The notes under the pieces: model-generated
Told to the model about the DNA's origin: nothing
The model's database searches: none
Seen by the model: only the letters and a program-made list of their open reading frames with translations
In this document: piece after piece, positions 56,172 through 63,824 of the stretch
Layout: each line of letters opens with the position of its first letter
Numbering within the stretch: position 1 is the stretch's first letter
Made by a program: the position numbers and the translations under genes
Assembly: GCF_000379825.1 (NCBI RefSeq)
Contig: NZ_KB903814.1
Coordinates: forward strand, 729,536 to 793,535
DNA: 64,000 nt
DNA from: Longispora albida DSM 44784
GTDB lineage: Bacteria > Actinomycetota > Actinomycetes > Mycobacteriales > Micromonosporaceae
Reading direction: 5' to 3'

Positions 56172-57053
56172 GTGCAGCGGTGGTGTGCCCGGGTCGTCGA
56201 GGAACGCTGGTTCCACACCACGACGGCCGCAGTGATCGTCGCCAACGCGGTGCTCCTTGGCCTCGGCACGTACCCGAGCCTGGTCACCCAGCACGGCGGA
56301 CTGCTCAACGCGCTCGACACCGCCTGCCTGGCGTACTTCATCGGCGAGCTGGCCATCCGGCTCGGCGCGTACGGCAAGCGCCCGCTGGCCTTCTTCCGCG
56401 ACCCGTGGAACGTCTTCGACTTCGCGGTCGTGGCCCTGGCCCTGACGCCGGGCATCCGGGAGAACGCCACGCTGCTCCGGCTCGCCAGGCTGGCCCGGGT
56501 GCTCCGCGTGGTGCGGATCTTCCCCACCATGCGGATCATCGTGCTCGCGGTGTGGCGGAGCCTGCCCGGCACGGCGAGCCTGGCCGTCGTCGGCGTCATC
56601 CTGCTCTACCTGTACGGCATGCTCGGCTGGACGCTGTTCGCGGAGAAGATGCCCGAGCAGTACGGCTCGATCGGCCGCGCGACCCTCACCCTGTTCTGCC
56701 TGATGCTCTTCGACGGGCTCAGCGACTCGCTCAAGGCCGGCCTGGAGATCTCCCCCTGGACCCTGCTGTATTTCGTGTCCTTTGTGGTCTTCGCCGGCTT
56801 CCTGCTGGTCAACATCCTGCTCGGCGTCGTGCTGAACTCGATGGAGGAGGCCCGGGCGCTGGAGTCGGAGGAGAGGGCCGAGCGCGAGCCCGGCGGCGGC
56901 GACCCGGCGGGCTCCCCCGCTCCGGCCACCCCGCCGAACCCGATGCCGATCGACCGGATCGCCGCGCTGCGCGAGGCCGTCGACGAGCTGGAGGCCGAGC
57001 TGCGCCGCGATCCGGTGCTGTCCGGGTCGTCCGGCAAGGGGCACGGCGAATGA
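56172..57053 (+). CDS. Single-domain voltage-gated ion channel (Ion_trans)
   Basis: The 293-aa channel has six helices. The voltage sensor S4 is Arg-rich (LLRLARLARVLRVVRIFPTM, residues about 96-115), and a pore follows (about 145-215). The selectivity-filter region is LTLFCLMLFDGLSDSLK, where NaChBac-type channels have a Glu-Ser-Trp-like core: Asp replaces Glu and Leu replaces Trp. A coiled-coil C-terminus (about 245-285) could tetramerise it. The GTG at 56172 has a GGCGGGAG site upstream. Ion preference cannot be predicted with these changes. Confidence 0.87.
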   Translation: MQRWCARVVEERWFHTTTAAVIVANAVLLGLGTYPSLVTQHGGLLNALDTACLAYFIGELAIRLGAYGKRPLAFFRDPWNVFDFAVVALALTPGIRENATLLRLARLARVLRVVRIFPTMRIIVLAVWRSLPGTASLAVVGVILLYLYGMLGWTLFAEKMPEQYGSIGRATLTLFCLMLFDGLSDSLKAGLEISPWTLLYFVSFVVFAGFLLVNILLGVVLNSMEEARALESEERAEREPGGGDPAGSPAPATPPNPMPIDRIAALREAVDELEAELRRDPVLSGSSGKGHGE

Positions 57054-57093
57054 GCCGGCCGCCAATAATTCCATAGTTAGTCGGTAGGAATAG

Positions 57094-57123
57094 TTGCCTT
57101 TACCGGCTCGCGTGGCCTAGCCT
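57094..57123 (+). promoter_or_regulatory. Promoter of a candidate small RNA
   Basis: TTGCCT (57094-57099) and TAGCCT (57118-57123) are spaced by 18 bp. No start codon follows at leaderless distance, so the transcript probably does not begin with a coding sequence. Confidence 0.5.
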
Positions 57124-57129
57124 TCAGGC

Positions 57130-57313
57130 AGACAGGTTCCAGGCCCGGCTGTGCCACTCCTCGGAGCCGCTGTCAGGGGAGGGGACGCCCCTGCGGCACC
57201 ACCTCTCGAGTCCTCGGTACCGGTGTGGCGGACTGCCCTGCCGCGACCGGTGCCACTGAGCGGCCCGGCCTTCCCTGGGCGGGCGCCCGGCCTCACTCCA
57301 CCGGGCGCCCGCC
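57130..57313 (+). ncRNA. Candidate structured small RNA
   Basis: Downstream of a promoter-like sequence the strand can fold into successive stems. One stem has GGTACCGGT (57216-57224) paired with ACCGGTGCC (57246-57254), extended by GGCGG (57227-57231) with CCGC (57241-57244). A second is AGGGG with CCCCT before it. The last is a terminal 13-bp hairpin at 57278-57313. It is not a recognisable cobalamin or c-di-AMP riboswitch. An untranslated 3' region of the channel gene is the alternative. Confidence 0.4.
57278..57313. terminator. Hairpin terminator
   Basis: GGCGGGCGCCCGG (57278-57290) and its exact complement (57301-57313) form a 13-bp stem with a 10-base loop. It may end the candidate RNA or the channel transcript. 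No T-tract follows. Confidence 0.65.
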
Positions 57314-57359
57314 TCAACCTGCACCCCCAGCAAAGGCCGGTTCTGGGTAAGCTGCCGTG

Positions 57360-58667
57360 ATGTTCCCGTCACGGCGTGTCGCCTTGCTGCTGGCCCTGGC
57401 GCTGGCGAGCGGGCTGGGGCAGGCGGGCTGCACCTCGGAGCCCGAGAAACAGCCGGTCCCGGCGGCCGGTACGTCGCCCGGTGCCCGGCGGTTCTCGGTG
57501 CCTGTGCTGCCGAGTTCGGAATCAGAGCAGAACCGGCTGGCCCGGGTGCTGCGGCTGGCCGACCAGCAGCCGACCGGCTGGTACGCGCCGGCGGGCACGG
57601 CGGTCACCATCGAGGCCAGCCTGGCCGAGGGGCTGCCGGAGCCGGAGATCACGATCGGGACGCCCGGCCCGTCCGCCCCGCGCAGGTACCCGGTGAAGGC
57701 ATCGAAGATCACGGTCACCGATCCCGCAGGCGGGCCGATCCACGTCAGGTACCTGACGGGCACGGTCACCGCCACCGCCCCGCCGGTCACGATCACGATC
57801 GGGCACGGCGCGGTACCGATGCCGCTGGCCGTGCTCGGTGCGACCACGCCGCAGCAGTGGAAGGACCTCGTGGCGCGCACGGAGGCGCCCGTCGCCCAGC
57901 TGCGCAGCAGGTACGTCGTGCTGACCGTGCCGGTCGCCACCGCGAGGGACCACGCTGGCGAGGACGTCACGGCGCTGCTCACCGCGTACGACGAGCTGGT
58001 CACGGCCCAGGACGCCCTCGGAGGGCAGGCCGGGGACAGCCTCCGCGACCGGGTCAGCCCGCTGCTGACCTACGTCGTGGAGGGTCAGGCGGCTGCCGCC
58101 GCCGACGAGTACGTGACGTGGCCAGCCAGCCGGATGAGTGAGGTGCTGACTGTCGCTGGGGTGCGCCGGTCGTGGGCGTTGTGGAGCGAGTTCGGCCACC
58201 TCCGCGAGCAGCAGGCCTGGGAGTGGAAAGCAGCCAGCGAGCCGATGGCCGGGCTCTACGCGCTGGCCGTCGAGCGGGCGTGGAAGGCACCGCCCCGGCT
58301 GACGGCCGAGGGCTCGTTCGCGAAGGCCGAGGCGTACCTGAGGAAGCCGGCCGCCGAGCGTGACTACAACGCGCTGGCCGCGAGTGATCCCGGCACGGCG
58401 CTGGTGATGTTCGAGCAGCTCCGGCTCGGGTACGGCGACAAGCTCTTCCACCGGTTGCACCAGGGGATCCGGCAGCGTCTTCCCGACCCGCAGGACGAGC
58501 GGACCCGGATGGCCTTCTTCCAGATCAGCGCCTCGACAGCCGCCGGGGCCGACCTGTCGGGCTTCTTCACGGCCTGGGGGCTGCCCTCCGACGACCGCGT
58601 CGCGGCCCGCATCGCGGGGAGCAGGCTGACCGTGCCGGTGAAGGACCTGACCACCCTCCGCTACTGA
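57360..58667 (+). CDS. M60-like lipoprotein, probably catalytically degenerate
   Basis: The 435-aa lipoprotein has a signal peptide with lipobox-like GQAGC (Cys near residue 23) and a peptidase M60 (enhancin-like) domain. PTGWYAPAGTAVTIEASL at about residue 70 is the M60 N-terminal signature. The zinc motif that should read His-Glu-x-Gly-His is SEFGH in ALWSEFGHLREQQ: Ser replaces the first His ligand, while Glu and the second His remain. Enzymatic activity is therefore doubtful; glycan or mucin binding may remain. The ATG at 57360 has TAAGCT exactly six bases upstream, so the mRNA is probably leaderless. Confidence 0.84.
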   Translation: MFPSRRVALLLALALASGLGQAGCTSEPEKQPVPAAGTSPGARRFSVPVLPSSESEQNRLARVLRLADQQPTGWYAPAGTAVTIEASLAEGLPEPEITIGTPGPSAPRRYPVKASKITVTDPAGGPIHVRYLTGTVTATAPPVTITIGHGAVPMPLAVLGATTPQQWKDLVARTEAPVAQLRSRYVVLTVPVATARDHAGEDVTALLTAYDELVTAQDALGGQAGDSLRDRVSPLLTYVVEGQAAAAADEYVTWPASRMSEVLTVAGVRRSWALWSEFGHLREQQAWEWKAASEPMAGLYALAVERAWKAPPRLTAEGSFAKAEAYLRKPAAERDYNALAASDPGTALVMFEQLRLGYGDKLFHRLHQGIRQRLPDPQDERTRMAFFQISASTAAGADLSGFFTAWGLPSDDRVAARIAGSRLTVPVKDLTTLRY

Positions 58668-58684
58668 TCTTCGATACTGGGTGC

Positions 58685-59401
58685 ATGACCAGCTTCAGCT
58701 CTTATGACGGCACCCAGCTCTGGTACGAGGTGACCGGGGACGGGCCGCCGCTCGTGTGCCTGCCGGGCGGGCCCGGTGCCGACGCCCGCAGCCTGGGAAC
58801 GCTGGGCGGGCTCGATGCCCGGTACACACTGGTCACGCTGGACGGCCGGGCAGGCGGCAGGTCCCAGATCCCCGCCGACCGGGCGAGCTGCTCGTTCGCC
58901 GGGCAGGCCCGGGATGTCGAGGCGCTGCGCGTGCACCTGGGGCTCAGCGAGCCCGACCTGCTCGCGCATTCGGCGGGGACCCTGACCGCCCAGGAGTACG
59001 CCGTCCGGTACGGAGTCCGGCGGCTGGTCCTGGTCACGCCGGCCGGGCGCGCCGCCCGCGAGCCCGACCCTGCCGAGGGGGCGGCGATCCGCGCCCAGGG
59101 CTGGTCGAACGCCGAACCGGAGGACGACTACCCGGCACCGCCGGAGTGGCTGCGCGCCGCGTTCTATGGGACTGCGGAGTCGTCCAGCCCGCGACAGCTG
59201 GAGCGGCTGCGGACCATGCGCGCGCCCGTGCTGGCGGTGTGCGGGGCACGGGACGGGATCGCCGGCACGCACACCTCGAAGCTGATCGGTGAGCTGTATG
59301 AGAACTGCGCTGTGGAGATCCTGCCGGCGGGCGGGCACTGGCCGTGGCTGGACGACCCGGAGGGGTTCCGGGAGCGGGTGAGCAGGTTCCTCTCAGAGTG
59401 A
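58685..59401 (+). CDS. Alpha/beta hydrolase (proline iminopeptidase-like fold)
   Basis: The 238-aa hydrolase has an oxyanion-region LPGGPGADAR, nucleophile elbow LLAHSAGTLTAQEY, an Asp in CGARDGIAGT and a late His in AGGHWPWLDDPEGF. The order fits the alpha/beta hydrolase triad. GATACT ends six bases before the ATG. The substrate is unknown: a small ester or peptide are both possible. It overlaps the convergent P-type ATPase gene by 9 bp. Confidence 0.85.
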   Translation: MTSFSSYDGTQLWYEVTGDGPPLVCLPGGPGADARSLGTLGGLDARYTLVTLDGRAGGRSQIPADRASCSFAGQARDVEALRVHLGLSEPDLLAHSAGTLTAQEYAVRYGVRRLVLVTPAGRAAREPDPAEGAAIRAQGWSNAEPEDDYPAPPEWLRAAFYGTAESSSPRQLERLRTMRAPVLAVCGARDGIAGTHTSKLIGELYENCAVEILPAGGHWPWLDDPEGFRERVSRFLSE

Positions 59402-61867
59402 GGTCTCCCTGCGGCTGAGCCAGTGGTCGAGGTGGAGCAGGACGGTCAGGGCGACGGCCGCGCCGAGGGCCAGGCCTGCCCCGATCAGGTTGTTGGGCAG
59501 GCTGCCGAAGTCGAGGGCGAAGAAGTCCCTGGTCCAGGGGATGAGCGCGACCAGGACAAAGGCGAGGCCCATCGCGGCGACCAGCCCGGCCCGCCAGAAC
59601 GTGTAGGGCCGGGCCACGAGGGCGAGTGCCCACAGCGCGACCAGGAACAGCGTCATGGCCGCCGTCGTCCGGTCCTCGGCGAGGATCGAGTTGGCGTTCG
59701 CTCTGGCCAGCCAGTACGCGAGGAACGTGGCCACAGCGCAGATCAGCCCGGCCGGGATGGCGAAGCGCAGGACACGGGGTACGAAACCTGGGCGGGCGCG
59801 TTCGGCGTTCGGGGCGAGGGCGAGGAAGAAGCCGGGGATGCCGATGGTGAGCGCTCCGACCAGCGTGACGTGGCGGGGCAGGAACGGGAACGGGATGTGC
59901 ATGACGCCGACGAGCACGGCGAGCACGACGGAGTACATCGTCTTGACCAGGAACAGGTTGGCGACCCGTTCGATGTTGCCGAGCACGCGGCGGCCCTCGG
60001 CCAGTACCCGGGGCATCGACGAGAACTTGTCGTCCAGCAGCACGACCTTCGCGACGGCCCGGGTGGCCGCCGAGCCGGAACCCATCGCGACGCCCAGGTC
60101 GGCGTCCTTCAGCGCGAGGGCGTCGTTCACCCCGTCGCCGGTCATCGCGACCGTGTGGCCACGTGACTGGAGCGCGTGGACGAAGGACCGCTTCTGCTGC
60201 GGGGTGACCCGGCCGAAGACGGAGTGCGTGGCGAGGGCGTCGGCGAGTTCCTGGCCCTCGGGCGGCAGCTCGCGGGCGTCCACTGGGGACAGTGCTCCCG
60301 GGATGCCGAGCGAGGCCGCCACGGCCCCGACGGAGACCGCGTTGTCGCCCGAGATGACCTTGACCGCGACTTCCTGCTGCTCGAAGTACCGGAGCGTTTC
60401 GGCGGCGTCGGGCCGGACGCGCTGCTGGAGGAGGATCAGCGCCTCGGCCCGGACGCCGGTGAGAGTCTCGGAGATCGCCGGTACCTGAGCCAGGGCCAGC
60501 ACACGCAGCCCCGTCGAGCCCAGCTCCTCCGCCTGGGAGCGGGACGGGTCACCGGGCGGGAGGACGACGTCGGGCGCGCCGAGGACCCACGAGCCCTCCG
60601 CCCCGAAGCTCGCGGCGCTCCACTTGCGGGCCGAGGAGAACGGGATCTTGCCGTCGACCGTCCACTGTGGCGGCTGGGTCGTACCGGCCGCAGCGGTCAG
60701 GGTCGGGTTGGGCCGGTCCTCTGCGGCTGCCATCGCGGCGAGTACCTGCTGGAGGCGGCCGGGCGGCTGGCCGTTCAGCGACCGTACCTCCCGCAGGTCC
60801 ATGCCGGGCTCGGTGAGCGTTCCGGTCTTGTCCAGGCACAGCACGTCCACCCTGGCCAGCCCCTCGACGGCCGGCAGCTCCTGCACGAGGCAGTTGCGGC
60901 GGCCCAGCCGGACGACGCCGACGGCGAAGGCGATGCTGGTCATCAGGACCAGCCCCTCGGGGATCATCGGCACGATGCCCGCCACGCTGCCGACGACGGC
61001 GTCGGCGAAGCTCTCGCCACGGCTGCTGAGCTGGCTGATGACCAGCAGCACCCCGACCGGGACGATCAGCCAGGTCACGAACGTGAGAATCCTGTTGATC
61101 CCGCTCATCAGCTCGGAGTGGACCAGGCTGAACCTGCTGGCCTCCGCGACGAGCTTGTTCGCGTACGAGTCGGGGCCGACCTTCGTCGCGGTGAACGAGC
61201 CGTCCCCCGCCACCACGAAACTGCCGGACATGACCGGGTCGCCGGCCGCCTTGTGCACGGGGTCTGACTCGCCGGTCAGCAGCGACTCGTCGACCTCCAG
61301 GCCGCCGGAAGCGGTGACGGTGCCGTCGACCGGGATCTTCTCGCCCGTGCTGAGCAGGATCAGCTCGCCGAGGACGATCCGGTCCGGCGGCATGCTCTGT
61401 TCGGCACCGTCCCGGCGGGCCCTGACCGGCGCCACGCCGAGCACGGCCAGCCGGTCGAGGGTCTGCTTGGCGCGCAGCTCCTGGATCACGCCGATCGCGC
61501 TGTTGAACACGATGACCAGGCCGAACAGCGCGTCCCGGGGATCGCCGAAGACCAGCACCAGGACGAGCAGCACCCCGATGATCGCGTTGAACCTGGTGAA
61601 CAGGTTCGCCCGGATGATCTCCGCGAGCGAGCGGCTGGAGTCGCGCCGGGCGACGTTGACCTGCCCGGCCGCGATCCGCGCCGCGACCTCCTGACCGGAC
61701 AACCCGGCCTGCGCCGCCGGCCAGCCCCCGGCCTGTACGCCCTCCACTCGCCGGCCGCCTGTAGCCCGCTCAGGCTGTGCCTGCCCGGATCCCGCCTGCC
61801 CGGCCCCTGGCTGCTCAGCCGCGGTGTGCTCAGCCCTGGTCTGCTCGCCCTCGCCGGCCCGTCCGTC
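59393..61867 (-). CDS. CtpE-like cation-transporting P-type ATPase
   Basis: The 824-aa P-type ATPase has an actuator TGES motif (LLTGESDPV), phosphorylation DKTGTLT and hinge GDGVNDALALKD, plus about ten hydrophobic helices. Gly/Ala/Gln-rich residues precede the first helices. The C-terminal pattern (ALTIGIPGFFLALAPN) resembles mycobacterial CtpE, which is a calcium importer. No metal-binding N-terminal domain or CPx motif is seen, so copper or cadmium transport is unlikely. The ATG at 61867 lacks a ribosome site; upstream in-frame extension to 62182 is not supported. Confidence 0.88.
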   Translation of the reverse strand, partial: DGRAGEGEQTRAEHTAAEQPGAGQAGSGQAQPERATGGRRVEGVQAGGWPAAQAGLSGQEVAARIAAGQVNVARRDSSRSLAEIIRANLFTRFNAIIGVLLVLVLVFGDPRDALFGLVIVFNSAIGVIQELRAKQTLDRLAVLGVAPVRARRDGAEQSMPPDRIVLGELILLSTGEKIPVDGTVTASGGLEVDESLLTGESDPVHKAAGDPVMSGSFVVAGDGSFTATKVGPDSYANKLVAEASRFSLVHSELMSGINRILTFVTWLIVPVGVLLVISQLSSRGESFADAVVGSVAGIVPMIPEGLVLMTSIAFAVGVVRLGRRNCLVQELPAVEGLARVDVLCLDKTGTLTEPGMDLREVRSLNGQPPGRLQQVLAAMAAAEDRPNPTLTAAAGTTQPPQWTVDGKIPFSSARKWSAASFGAEGSWVLGAPDVVLPPGDPSRSQAEELGSTGLRVLALAQVPAISETLTGVRAEALILLQQRVRPDAAETLRYFEQQEVAVKVISGDNAVSVGAVAASLGIPGALSPVDARELPPEGQELADALATHSVFGRVTPQQKRSFVHALQSRGHTVAMTGDGVNDALALKDADLGVAMGSGSAATRAVAKVVLLDDKFSSMPRVLAEGRRVLGNIERVANLFLVKTMYSVVLAVLVGVMHIPFPFLPRHVTLVGALTIGIPGFFLALAPNAERARPGFVPRVLRFAIPAGLICAVATFLAYWLARANANSILAEDRTTAAMTLFLVALWALALVARPYTFWRAGLVAAMGLAFVLVALIPWTRDFFALDFGSLPNNLIGAGLALGAAVALTVLLHLDHWLSRRETSL

Positions 61868-61950
61868 CATGCGGATAGTTTTGTACCTTTTGCCGGCGAG
61901 GGCGGGCAGTTTCCCGATGCCGGGTCGTTTCCCCGGCCCCGGTACGACCG

Positions 61951-62511
61951 CTACGGCCGGAAGATGTGCCCCGGCGGCAGGTAGGCGCGGCGGCCGGGCT
62001 GCCCGATCTGGTACCCGGTCAGGCCGGTGGCCTCCGCCGCCGAGATCTCGGCCGCGTCCTCGCCCTGGAAGAACGCCCGGCACTGCCCGGCAGCCGTCAG
62101 AGCCCGCTCGAACAGGGCGGGGGCCGGCTTGTACTCGGCGGTGCTCCGCGGCGTGAGGACGGGAGCCTCGAAGTAGTGCCACGGGAACGGCTCGGGCTCG
62201 GCCCAGCTCGCCGCGATGAACTCGCGCACCCGGGCGGCCCGCTGGGCGTCGTCGGCACCCCAGCTCGGCGGGACGTTGGTGATCACGCCCATCGGCACGC
62301 CGAGGACGCGCAGGAGGCGCAGGTGCTCACGGGCGCCGGGCATGTACCGGTACGCCGTGCGGTCGGAGGTGTCGACCAGGGTGCCGCCGAGGTCGAAGTA
62401 GACGACCGAGCAGCGCACGCGCTCCGGGCTCGCGGCCGCAGGGCTCGCGGCGGGGACGAACAGGGCGGCGGCGACCGCTGCGGCGGCGGCGAGGCGGGTC
62501 AGTGTCCGCAA
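61951..62511 (-). CDS. Exported HAD-like hydrolase
   Basis: The 186-aa protein has a signal peptide (TRLAAAAAVAAALFVPAAS) followed by a HAD fold: motif I YFDLGGTLVDTS, motif II Thr in GVITNVPPS and Lys in STAEYKPAPALFE. In motif I the second Asp is replaced by Gly, so the general acid of phosphatases is lost, as in several related actinobacterial proteins; catalysis is uncertain. It starts at a TTG (62511) with AAGGAG six bases upstream. A soluble export is unusual for HAD proteins and suggests a role outside the membrane. Confidence 0.8.
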   Translation of the reverse strand: MRTLTRLAAAAAVAAALFVPAASPAAASPERVRCSVVYFDLGGTLVDTSDRTAYRYMPGAREHLRLLRVLGVPMGVITNVPPSWGADDAQRAARVREFIAASWAEPEPFPWHYFEAPVLTPRSTAEYKPAPALFERALTAAGQCRAFFQGEDAAEISAAEATGLTGYQIGQPGRRAYLPPGHIFRP

Positions 62512-62856
62512 TGGGTACTCCTTCGCTGGTACTCCCTTATGGATTTCAGATCGATGATCTTCTCATCCGGAGGCTCTCCCGCGCTGTCCCGGGGGTGAGG
62601 GGTCGGCGCGGCGGGTTGGTGCGCCAGCCGCCCGGCCAGCGCGGGAGAGATCCCCGGGGCCGGCCACCGGGGGGAACCGGGAGCCGGCCAGCCGCGTGCG
62701 AACGTATCGAGAGCCGCCACGGTCCGTCGAGGACATTCGGCCGCAGCCGAAACAGCATGCCGGAAAGCCTTCCCGGAGGCACGGAACCGGAGGCACGGAT
62801 CCGGAGGTACGGAATTCCGGCACCGCCCCGCACCCCGGCGAAATAGGCTGGCTGCC
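62512..62856. other. 345-bp non-coding spacer with tandem repeats
   Basis: No gene is convincing. The stretch holds three tandem 14-bp repeats (62773-62814) and ends with the -10 box TAGGCT (62844-62849) of the following lipoprotein gene. The remainder shows no other compact signal to me. Confidence 0.55.
62773..62814. repeat. Three tandem copies of a 14-bp repeat
   Basis: Copies at 62773-62786, 62787-62800 and 62801-62814 match CCGGAGGYACGGAW with one or two differences. The period of 14 is not a multiple of three, and the repeats lie 43-84 bp before a lipoprotein start, so they may be regulator sites or slippage. Confidence 0.8.
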
Positions 62857-63252
62857 ATGCGGGGAATATCACTATTTGTGGCGGTAGCCGCCCTGGCGGC
62901 CGGAACCATGACCGGCTGTTCCTCTGACGAGCTCAACTCCGGCCTGGTCAAGGTCGAGGAGGCGACGCTGCGCGTCCTGACCACCCGGGCGGCCACCGAG
63001 GAGCTGAAGAAGGCCGGGGTCCGGCTGGACGGCAAGCTCAGCTGCACCGTCACCCAGGCGCCCGACGACCGGAAGCTGTTCAACCTGAGCTGCGACGGCA
63101 CCACGTCCGAGGGCTCGAAGGCCGTCGTGTTCGGCCAGCTCAACACCGAGCAGAGCCGCGACGCCGACGGCCCGGCCCGCGGGCTGAACTTCGTCGGCGT
63201 GGTCGGCGACCGGGTGGTCTTCCAGAAGCAGAACTGCATGGGCGGATGCTGA
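62857..63252 (+). CDS. Small secreted lipoprotein (DUF4333-like)
   Basis: The 131-aa protein has a signal peptide ending in lipobox MTGC (Cys near residue 21) and a compact domain with two extra Cys (LDGKLSCTV and FNLSCDG), like DUF4333 lipoproteins. The tail CMGGC has two further Cys. Function unknown. TAGGCT (62844-62849) lies seven bases before the ATG, indicating a leaderless mRNA. Confidence 0.8.
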   Translation: MRGISLFVAVAALAAGTMTGCSSDELNSGLVKVEEATLRVLTTRAATEELKKAGVRLDGKLSCTVTQAPDDRKLFNLSCDGTTSEGSKAVVFGQLNTEQSRDADGPARGLNFVGVVGDRVVFQKQNCMGGC

Positions 63253-63290
63253 CCACCGGCTTCCCGCCCGCGGGCTGCTAGTTTTGCCGC

Positions 63291-63767
63291 ATGTCTGTCT
63301 TTGATGTGGAGATCGCCACCCTCGATGGCCAGCCGGGGGCGCTCAGCGCGCACCGGGGCAAGGCCGTGCTGATCGTCAACGTCGCCTCGCAGTGCGGCCT
63401 GACCCCGCAGTACACCGGGCTCCAGGCGCTCGCCGAGCAGTACGCGGGGCAGGGCCTGGTCGTGCTCGGCGTGCCGTGCAACCAGTTCGGGGCGCAGGAG
63501 CCGGGTTCGCCGGCGGAGATCGCCGAGTTCTGTGACGTGAACTACGGGGTCACCTTCCCGCTGACCGAGAAGGTCGAGGTCAACGGTGACAGCCGTCACC
63601 CGCTCTACGAGCGCCTCGCCCCGGTCGCCGACGGCGAGGGCCACACCGGCGACATCCGGTGGAACTTCGAGAAGTTCCTGATCGGCAAGGACGGCTCGGT
63701 CGCCGCCCGCTTCTCGCCGCGCGTCGAGCCCGCCGACCTGGGCACCGAGATCGAGAAGGTTCTCTAG
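63291..63767 (+). CDS. Glutathione peroxidase (Cys type)
   Basis: The 158-aa peroxidase has the catalytic Cys in VNVASQCGLTPQY, the Gln/Asn in VPCNQFGAQEPG and the Trp-Asn in RWNFEKFLIG, the normal GPx tetrad. It is a small, probably thioredoxin-dependent type, since actinomycetes use mycothiol, and it reduces peroxides in the cytosol. TAGTTT lies exactly six bases before the ATG (63279-63284), indicating a leaderless mRNA. A strong terminator follows. Confidence 0.94.
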   Translation: MSVFDVEIATLDGQPGALSAHRGKAVLIVNVASQCGLTPQYTGLQALAEQYAGQGLVVLGVPCNQFGAQEPGSPAEIAEFCDVNYGVTFPLTEKVEVNGDSRHPLYERLAPVADGEGHTGDIRWNFEKFLIGKDGSVAARFSPRVEPADLGTEIEKVL

Positions 63768-63777
63768 CACGTACGCG

Positions 63778-63815
63778 GAAGGAGGGCTCCCCGCAGCTGC
63801 GGGGAGCCCTCCTTC
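63778..63815. terminator. Perfect 19-bp-arm terminator hairpin
   Basis: Positions 63778-63796 and 63797-63815 are exact complements with no unpaired loop base by design, so the helix must open a few central pairs. It is followed by a short T-rich stretch and sits between convergent genes. Confidence 0.9.
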
Positions 63816-63824
63816 TTCGTGCGC

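Larger units (their letters stand above)
57054..57359. other. 306-bp spacer with promoter and structured RNA candidate
   Basis: No gene is convincing here. It contains a promoter-like pair (57094-57123), a series of strong stems (57130-57313) and the leaderless -10 box TAAGCT (57348-57353) of the next gene. Short frames in this stretch lack recognisable domains. Confidence 0.6.

Noticed and set aside
55038-57074. A 678-aa minus-strand frame joining the ArsR gene with sequence opposite the channel gene
   Set aside because: The upstream half is antisense to a clear ion-channel gene, and a leaderless start fits at 56036.
57130-57313. Cobalamin or c-di-AMP riboswitch
   Set aside because: GCCACTG-like and GC-rich stems are present, but the conserved B12-box and ydaO elements are not, and the next gene appears leaderless.
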